Shown: positions 1-4,373 of the stretch, piece by piece
Position numbering within the stretch: the first letter of the stretch is position 1
Layout of the letters: each line of letters starts with the position of its first letter
Assembly: GCA_002320775.1 (NCBI GenBank)
Contig: DCKY01000026.1
Span: 1-6,076, forward strand
Length of the DNA: 6,076 nt
Source of the DNA: Planctomycetes bacterium UBA1662
Lineage (GTDB): Bacteria; Planctomycetota; UBA8108
Reading direction: 5' to 3'
Translations under genes and position numbers: made by a program
The notes under the pieces: generated by a model
Databases searched by the model: none
What the model was told of the DNA's origin: nothing
The model's input: the letters and a program-made list of their open reading frames with translations, nothing else

Positions 1-602
1 ACCATTGAAGCGCCCTTTGGCAGATACCGCTTCATGACCTCGGGGTGCATCTGGTCATTGGCCAATATGACCAGGCCGTCGGCGATGATCGGAGAGCTGG
101 CTGAGCCGTGAATTCCCACGTACGGCCCCAGGTCCCGACGCCACAACTCCTTGCCCTCTCGATCCAGCGCCAGCAGAAGCAACTGCTTGGGCAACGACCA
201 GGCCACCACAACCCCATCTGCATCAGCGGCCGGCGTGGCCGAAGCGAAGTCGTTGTCCCGATGCATACGGTAGCTGGTGTAAGGAAAATCCCGACTCCAG
301 CGGATCTTTCCATCTTTCGCATTCACACACACGATCGAACGGACAGATTTCTTCCGATCATTACAGGTTACGAATAAATGCTCCTTCCAGGCCACCGGAG
401 AGCTGCTGCCATCTCCGGGCAGCTTTACCGTCCAGTTGTACTCCTCGGCTGTCCATTTGATGGGGATCGCCTCGGCCCCGCTAATGCCCGAGCCGTTCGG
501 GCCGCGAAAACGCGCCCATCCATTTCCCTCATCAGCAGCGCGCACCACAACCACCGGAGCAACTACCAGGGCAGCCAGCGCGAATACGACAATGCGTTTC
601 AT
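1..602 (-). CDS. Secreted PQQ-like beta-propeller repeat protein, 5' part only (C-terminus outside window)
   Basis: The reading frame is open from an ATG at 602-600 down to the left edge: 200 codons plus two bases, with no stop. The N-terminus (MKRIVVFALAAL...) is a Sec signal peptide with a hydrophobic core and a likely signal peptidase I cleavage after Ala22 or Ala23 (VRA/ADE). The mature protein starts with WARFRGPNGSGIS (residues 29-41), a signature of PQQ-like (BamB/quinoprotein-like) propeller proteins abundant in Planctomycetota and Verrucomicrobiota. Blade-like elements follow: LPGDGSSSPVAW (61-72), VNAKDGKIRW, LDREGKELW and GSASSPIIADGLVILAND. No PQQ-dependent dehydrogenase active site is visible in this part, so a binding or structural role outside the cytoplasm is as likely as an enzymatic one. 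A GAGGG ribosome site lies 7 nt before this ATG. In-frame ATGs at 608 and 638 would put extra residues in front of the signal peptide and are less likely. The gene is divergent from the operon at 826. Confidence 0.9.
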   Translation of the reverse strand, partial: MKRIVVFALAALVVAPVVVVRAADEGNGWARFRGPNGSGISGAEAIPIKWTAEEYNWTVKLPGDGSSSPVAWKEHLFVTCNDRKKSVRSIVCVNAKDGKIRWSRDFPYTSYRMHRDNDFASATPAADADGVVVAWSLPKQLLLLALDREGKELWRRDLGPYVGIHGSASSPIIADGLVILANDQMHPEVMKRYLPKGASM

Positions 603-609
603 GTCCATA

Positions 610-614
610 CCCTC
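610..614 (-). promoter_or_regulatory. Ribosome binding site deciding the start of the PQQ-like gene
   Basis: On the minus strand GAGGG is followed by a 7-nt spacer (TATGGAC) and the ATG at 602. The alternative ATG at 608 is only 1 nt from the same site, too close for normal initiation. This supports the start at 602, which also gives a clean signal peptide. Confidence 0.6.
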
Positions 615-635
615 TATGTGTCCGTTAAAACCAGC

Positions 636-646
636 CATAGCCTATG
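636..646. repeat. Short perfect dyad CATAG-C-CTATG
   Basis: Two 5-bp arms, CATAG and CTATG, flank a single central C. The dyad lies 34-44 nt upstream of the minus-strand PQQ-like start, where a repressor or activator site could sit. A dyad this short can occur by chance, and no regulator gene is present in the window. Confidence 0.2.
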
Positions 647-736
647 CGAGGCCATGAGCGGAGGCAAGGAGAGGGTCGCCCCGGTTGCCGATCACCCGCC
701 GCATCTTGAGCCGTGAGAAAAAGCACCTGCCCTCCC

Positions 737-763
737 TTGGACCGATAAGAGCAGATGTAGAAT
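737..763 (+). promoter_or_regulatory. Candidate sigma70-type promoter for the three-gene operon
   Basis: TTGGAC (737-742) and TAGAAT (758-763) are separated by 15 nt. The -10 differs from TATAAT at one position, but the -35 is only a partial match and the spacer is short. Transcription would start near 770, placing the hairpin at 774-796 at the very 5' end of the transcript. This is pattern matching only; promoters in the candidate phyla often depart from this consensus. Confidence 0.3.
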
Positions 764-770
764 AATCGGT
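741..770. repeat. Inverted repeat ACCGAT-N18-ATCGGT around the candidate -10
   Basis: ACCGAT at 741-746 and ATCGGT at 765-770 are exact reverse complements separated by 18 bp. The candidate -10 hexamer (758-763) lies inside the repeat, a position where a dimeric regulator could block transcription. Six-bp arms can arise by chance, so this is a weak operator candidate. Confidence 0.25.
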
Positions 771-773
771 TGT

Positions 774-796
774 CCTGCCCCTCCAAGGGGGGCAGG
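774..796 (+). promoter_or_regulatory. Strong GC-rich hairpin in the leader of the operon
   Basis: CCTGCCCC (774-781) pairs with GGGGCAGG (789-796). A T-G wobble (782/788) and a C-G pair (783/787) extend it to a 10-bp stem with a three-base loop CAA; T773-A797 can add one more pair. The structure ends about 30 nt before the GTG start at 826. No run of T follows on either strand, so it does not look like an intrinsic terminator. It may stabilise the 5' end of the mRNA or affect translation. An upstream near-copy of the 5' arm (CCTGCCCTCC, 726-735) could also pair with the 3' arm. Confidence 0.45.
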
Positions 797-810
797 ATGC
801 TCTTGCAATA

Positions 811-814
811 GAGG
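811..814 (+). promoter_or_regulatory. Weak ribosome binding site for the first operon gene
   Basis: GAGG at 811-814 is the only purine-rich site ahead of the GTG start at 826, with an 11-nt spacer that is longer than usual. There is no other in-frame ATG or GTG between the upstream stop at 763-765 and 826. Together with the GTG codon this suggests modest initiation of the first gene. Confidence 0.4.
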
Positions 815-825
815 ATGAACAAGTT

Positions 826-3048
826 GTGAAAACACCCACCATAGCAGGATGGATCATCGCAGGAGTTGTGCTAGCGGGCTGCTCTCCGCCGCCCCCCGCT
901 GTTCCTACCGCCGGCACCAAGGCCATGGCCCTTCGCCTCGATGGCGTAGTCGGCAAATGGGAGGCCGCCCCGTATTCGCCAACCGAAGAAAAACCTTTCC
1001 GGGCCAACCGCCCCGGCTGGATCCCGGCCTACCGTCAGCGGATCGCCTCCAGCCAGGAGGCCGGCAAGATGCTCGAATTTCGCCATCGTCTCGCCCGGGA
1101 GCTGCTCTGGGATGGGCAGACGAAGGCCGCGCTGGGCGAGCTGAACAGGCTCTCGGCGATGGTGGAACAGTCGACCGCTCCGGAGCGAGTAAAGGAGAGT
1201 TTTTTCAGCATGCTCAGGACCGATTTTTCGATTGGTTTTCTGCGCCTGGCCGAACAGGAGAACTGCCTGGCGGGTCACAATCCGCAATCCTGTATTTTTC
1301 CGATTCGAGAAGCCGGTGTACATCGTCTCCAGGAGCCCTCCAGCGCCGCCATAGGGGTCTTACTGAAAAGTCTCACCGCGAATCCAGCTGACCTCAGCTC
1401 CCGGTGGCTGCTCAATCTCGCCTATATGACTCTTGGTAAATATCCGCAGGAGGTTCCCCCTGAGCACCTGATCGATGAGAAGATCTTTCAATCCGAGCAC
1501 GATCCGGGGCGCTTCCGGGACGAGGCGGCCAAGCTCGGAGTCGCCGCCGTGGGGCTGGCCGGCGGTTGCTGCGTTGATGATTTCGACGGGGATGGAGACC
1601 TCGATATCGTGGCCTCTTCCTGGGGACTTCGAGACCAGCTGAGGTTGTTCTCGCAGAACGCCGAGGGAGGCTTTGATGACCGCACCCTTGCAGCGGGCCT
1701 CTCGGGAGAAGTCGGCGGACTCAACATATGTCACGCCGATTACGACAACGATGGAGCGCTCGATCTCCTTGTCCTGCGCGGAGGGTGGCTCGACGGAGCC
1801 GAGCAATTCCCCAATTCACTCCTTCGCAATCTTGGCGGAGGTGTCTTCGATGACGTAACCGAAAAGGCGGGCCTGCTCTCGTTTTCCCCAACCCAGGTTG
1901 CCGCCTGGGGAGATTATGACAACGATGGCTGGCTCGATCTTTTCATAGGCAACGAGTCCAATGCCGCCGGCTCCTACGACAGCCGTCTCTACCACAACAA
2001 CGGCGATGGCACCTTTACCGAACAGGGCGCGGCCAGCGGCCTGTCCAGCCTGGGGTTTGTCAAGGGCGCTGCCTGGGGAGATTGCGACAACGATGGGTTC
2101 GTCGATCTCTACATCTCCAGGGCGGGAGCGAAGAATCTTCTCTTTCACAATGAGGGCCGGGAGAGCCCCGCCCCCGGAGGATGGAGCTTCCAAGAGCGAG
2201 CGGCATCAGCCGGGGTAGAGGAGCCGGTCAACAGCTTTCCCGCCTGGTTCTGGGATTATGACAACGATGGGTGGCTTGATCTCTTCGTCGCGGGCTTCGA
2301 TGGGACGGGAATCGATGGGGTAGCGGGCGACTATCTCGGCCGCCCGCGGCCCTCAGGGCATCCGAAGCTTTACCGCAACCGAGGCGATGGGTCCTTCGAT
2401 GATGTGACCAGCGCGGCCAGGCTCGACCGGGTTCTCCTGGTCATGGGCGCCAACTTCGGCGATCTCGACAACGATGGACACCCGGACCTCTACCTTGGCA
2501 CGGGAGCTCCGGACTACAGGACCCTGATGCCCAACCGGATGTTCCGCAACAACGGCAGCGGGGCTTTCCAGGACGTAACCACGGCCGGCGGCTTTGGCCA
2601 TCTCCAGAAAGGCCACGGGATCGCCTTTGCGGATGTGGATGCGGATGGAGACCAGGATGTCTACGCGGTGATGGGCGGCTGGTATACCGGCGATGTGTTC
2701 CCGAACGTTTTATTTGAAAATCCGGGACACGGCAATCACTGGATCACGCTGAGGCTGCGCGGCACCAGGGCCAATCGTTCCGCCATAGGAGCGCGGATCA
2801 AGGTTACGGTGAGGGTGCCGAGCGGTTCCCGCCAGATTCATGCGCTGGCCGGAACCGGCGGCAGCTTCGGCTCGGCCAGCCTGCAGCAGGAGATTGGCCT
2901 CGGGAAGGCTGAGGCGATCGAGGAGATCGAGATCTGGTGGCCGGGACAAGAGGGTCGCCAGGTCTTCAGGGGCCCCGAGATGGATCGGGCCTACCTCGCC
3001 GAGGAGGGAGCCACCATGCTGCAGCCGGTGAGGGGAGGGGACTCATGA
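826..3048 (+). CDS. CRTAC1-family lipoprotein: helical N-domain, seven FG-GAP/VCBS loops, ASPIC/UnbV domain
   Basis: This 740-aa protein starts at a GTG. Residues 1-19 are a lipoprotein signal peptide with lipobox LAGC, so Cys19 should be lipidated. Residues about 60-240 are largely helical, TPR-like, with ENC(147)...SC(156)IFPI and later RWLLNLAYMTLGKYP, a block I recognise from related CRTAC1-type proteins. Seven DxDxDGxxD calcium-type loops follow at residues 252-260, 305-313, 363-371, 419-427, 477-485, 546-554 and 603-611. The 53-69 residue spacing fits a seven-bladed beta-propeller of the FG-GAP/VCBS type. From NHW (637-639) to about 728 lies an ASPIC/UnbV domain with IGLGKAEAIEEIEIWWPG near its end. 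No catalytic motif is seen, so a binding or scaffold role on the envelope or surface is inferred. Its TGA overlaps the ATG of the TPR gene (ATGA). The exact ligand is unknown. Confidence 0.93.
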   Translation: MKTPTIAGWIIAGVVLAGCSPPPPAVPTAGTKAMALRLDGVVGKWEAAPYSPTEEKPFRANRPGWIPAYRQRIASSQEAGKMLEFRHRLARELLWDGQTKAALGELNRLSAMVEQSTAPERVKESFFSMLRTDFSIGFLRLAEQENCLAGHNPQSCIFPIREAGVHRLQEPSSAAIGVLLKSLTANPADLSSRWLLNLAYMTLGKYPQEVPPEHLIDEKIFQSEHDPGRFRDEAAKLGVAAVGLAGGCCVDDFDGDGDLDIVASSWGLRDQLRLFSQNAEGGFDDRTLAAGLSGEVGGLNICHADYDNDGALDLLVLRGGWLDGAEQFPNSLLRNLGGGVFDDVTEKAGLLSFSPTQVAAWGDYDNDGWLDLFIGNESNAAGSYDSRLYHNNGDGTFTEQGAASGLSSLGFVKGAAWGDCDNDGFVDLYISRAGAKNLLFHNEGRESPAPGGWSFQERAASAGVEEPVNSFPAWFWDYDNDGWLDLFVAGFDGTGIDGVAGDYLGRPRPSGHPKLYRNRGDGSFDDVTSAARLDRVLLVMGANFGDLDNDGHPDLYLGTGAPDYRTLMPNRMFRNNGSGAFQDVTTAGGFGHLQKGHGIAFADVDADGDQDVYAVMGGWYTGDVFPNVLFENPGHGNHWITLRLRGTRANRSAIGARIKVTVRVPSGSRQIHALAGTGGSFGSASLQQEIGLGKAEAIEEIEIWWPGQEGRQVFRGPEMDRAYLAEEGATMLQPVRGGDS
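1903..2096 (+). repeat. Near-identical 26-bp repeats coding for propeller blades 3 and 4
   Basis: The 26-nt segments at 1903-1928 and 2071-2096 match at 24 positions and are exactly 168 bp (56 codons) apart. Both encode AWGD-x-DNDG. The core GACAACGATGG occurs five times in this gene, at 1744, 1918, 2086, 2260 and 2467. The repeats are part of the coding sequence and reflect the propeller blade duplication. Confidence 0.8.
3034..3038 (+). promoter_or_regulatory. Ribosome binding site setting the TPR gene start
   Basis: GGAGG within AGGGGAGGGG (3031-3040) lies 6 nt before the ATG at 3045. It sits inside the end of the upstream coding sequence, as expected for overlapping operon genes. It supports starting at 3045 rather than at an in-frame ATG at 2937. 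Confidence 0.65.
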
Positions 3049-4373
3049 AAGGCGCCTTTTCCATGGTGGCGATCCTGCTGCTGGCCGGCACGGCGCTCTG
3101 CGCTGCAGGGCAAGGCCAGGTTGACTTCAAGGCCTACGCCCGCAGCCTGGAGATGGTCAGGGAGGAGCTTGCCAGCCAACCGGACAGTCCGGCGCTTCTT
3201 GTAGCGCTGGCGGGAGTACATGAACGCTCAGGAAATTACCGTGACGCTATCGAGGTGCTGTCCGAGGCTGCTGCGAAGCACCCGCGTCGCGCCGACCTTC
3301 TGCTTCGCCTGGGCGCCTGCCACCTTGGGACCCTGGATTACCCGGCCGCCATCAAGGTCAACACGAAGGCCGTCTCTCTCATGCCGCGGCAAAAATCGGC
3401 TCCCGCTCGCCTCTCCCTGGCACGGTCCCTTGCGGGCCTGAGAAAGTACGCCGCCGCGGTCGCCGAACTTCGCCAGGCCATCACACTGGGAATGGAAAAC
3501 GCGGACGTTTTTTTCAGGTTGGCGGAAGCGCAGGATGGGCATGCGCGCTCCCTGCGCGCCTCCGGGGCAGAGCGAGAGGCTGCCGAGGGAGAGAAGGAAG
3601 CTGTTGCCGCGCTGGAGAAAGCCATTCTCATGGAACCCGGACATCGTAGCGCCAACTACCTGCTGGGGCGACTGCTGGTACGGTCAGGGCGGCGGGTGGA
3701 GGGCAAAAAAGCACTCGAGCGCTTCCGCAGCCTGCAAAAGACCAGTGCAGAGGCCAGGCGCCGGGCCTTCTCTGAAAATATGAAGACAGCGCCAGGCCGT
3801 CTCGAAGCGGATACGGCACTCGAGCTGGCCAGGATTCGCCGCAACCGGGAAGATATTGCGGGAGCCCTGGCTTTTGTCGAGCGGTCGCTGTCGGCGTATG
3901 CCGGCTACGACAAGGCCCTGGCCCTGAAGGGCTCGATCTACAAGCGCTCCGGACGCACGGCCGAGGCGGCGGCGGTTTATTCCGAACTCCTGTCCTCGAG
4001 CCCGGAACACCCGGAGGCTTTATGGAATCTCGGCCTGGCTGAACTGGGCCGCAAACGTCTTGGTCCGGCGGTCGACCTCCTGGAGCGTGCCGCGCGCGTG
4101 AGGAGATCAGCCGATGCCTGGGAATTCCTGCGCGGCCTTGCCAGGAGAGAAAAGAGTCTCGAGGGCCGCCGGGTGGAGTTTTCAAGGCAAGCCTTACGGT
4201 TTCGATCTTCGCCGGAGAACTATTTTCAATGCGGGGTGTCGCTTATCGAATCAGGGGACCGTAAGGGCTGCCTCGAGGTTCTGCGAGAGGGTATCGGCCG
4301 GCATCCGGGAGACTCGCGACTGCGGGTTTTCTTTGCCCAGGCCCAGGAGCCTCCAGGAGGTGGAGCTCGATGA
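3045..4373 (+). CDS. Secreted tetratricopeptide repeat (TPR) protein
   Basis: The protein has 442 aa from the ATG at 3045. The open frame extends upstream to an ATG at 2937, but 3045 has a good ribosome site, an ATGA overlap with the previous stop, and gives a signal peptide (MKGAFSMVAILLLAGTALCA). Cleavage is probably by signal peptidase I near residue 20-21. Cys19 has Leu just before it, so the lipobox is poor. TPR-like helix pairs are visible at about 48-81, 82-115, 118-151, 152-200 (lengthened by a charged insert near 170-187), 201-230, 254-287, 288-321, 322-355 and 390-422, with typical A/G-rich cores and a Pro at several repeat ends. TPR solenoids bind proteins or peptides, so a partner role towards the two flanking propeller proteins is plausible but inferred. 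It ends by overlapping the third gene by four bases. No enzyme domain is seen. Confidence 0.9.
   Translation: MKGAFSMVAILLLAGTALCAAGQGQVDFKAYARSLEMVREELASQPDSPALLVALAGVHERSGNYRDAIEVLSEAAAKHPRRADLLLRLGACHLGTLDYPAAIKVNTKAVSLMPRQKSAPARLSLARSLAGLRKYAAAVAELRQAITLGMENADVFFRLAEAQDGHARSLRASGAEREAAEGEKEAVAALEKAILMEPGHRSANYLLGRLLVRSGRRVEGKKALERFRSLQKTSAEARRRAFSENMKTAPGRLEADTALELARIRRNREDIAGALAFVERSLSAYAGYDKALALKGSIYKRSGRTAEAAAVYSELLSSSPEHPEALWNLGLAELGRKRLGPAVDLLERAARVRRSADAWEFLRGLARREKSLEGRRVEFSRQALRFRSSPENYFQCGVSLIESGDRKGCLEVLREGIGRHPGDSRLRVFFAQAQEPPGGGAR
4355..4362 (+). promoter_or_regulatory. Strong ribosome binding site for the third operon gene
   Basis: AGGAGGTG lies 7 nt before the ATG at 4370, close to a full complement of the 16S rRNA 3' end. 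It is much stronger than the site before the first gene, so the third gene may be translated at least as well as the first despite its distal position. Confidence 0.7.

Larger units (their letters stand above)
603..825. other. Divergent intergenic region with leader elements
   Basis: This 223-bp region separates the minus-strand PQQ-like gene from the plus-strand operon and must carry the start signals for both. It contains a short dyad CATAG-C-CTATG (636-646) just upstream of the minus-strand gene, a candidate forward promoter (737-763), the inverted repeat ACCGAT...ATCGGT (741-770) and a strong GC hairpin (774-796). No convincing gene, tRNA or known riboswitch was recognised here. No convincing minus-strand promoter was found; the best candidate on that strand (TTGCCT, 17 nt, TAGGCT) matches consensus poorly. 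Confidence 0.6.

Noticed and set aside
378..716. Plus-strand open frame antisense to the PQQ-like gene start
   Set aside because: It is antisense to a signal peptide plus FRGPNG motif that clearly code on the other strand, and it has no recognisable content.
774..800. Hairpin as an intrinsic terminator
   Set aside because: No T-run follows on either strand, and both neighbouring genes are divergent, so there is no transcript to end at this place.
815..829. Five-codon mini-frame ATG AAC AAG TTG TGA overlapping the GTG start at 826
   Set aside because: The only ribosome-site-like GAGG touches the ATG with no spacer, so initiation there is unlikely. The overlap with the GTG is probably coincidental.
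642..1007. Minus-strand open frame spanning the intergenic region and the start of the first operon gene
   Set aside because: It overlaps the lipoprotein signal peptide region of a well-supported gene and has no family resemblance.
1264..1293. Cys-x8-Cys in the first protein as a cytochrome c heme site
   Set aside because: The motif lacks CxxCH. CLAGH has three residues between Cys and His and no second Cys at the required position.
2937..3044. N-terminal extension of the TPR gene from an in-frame ATG at 2937
   Set aside because: It would overlap the conserved end of the upstream ASPIC/UnbV domain and bury the signal peptide. The ATG at 3045 has a good ribosome site and a standard ATGA overlap.
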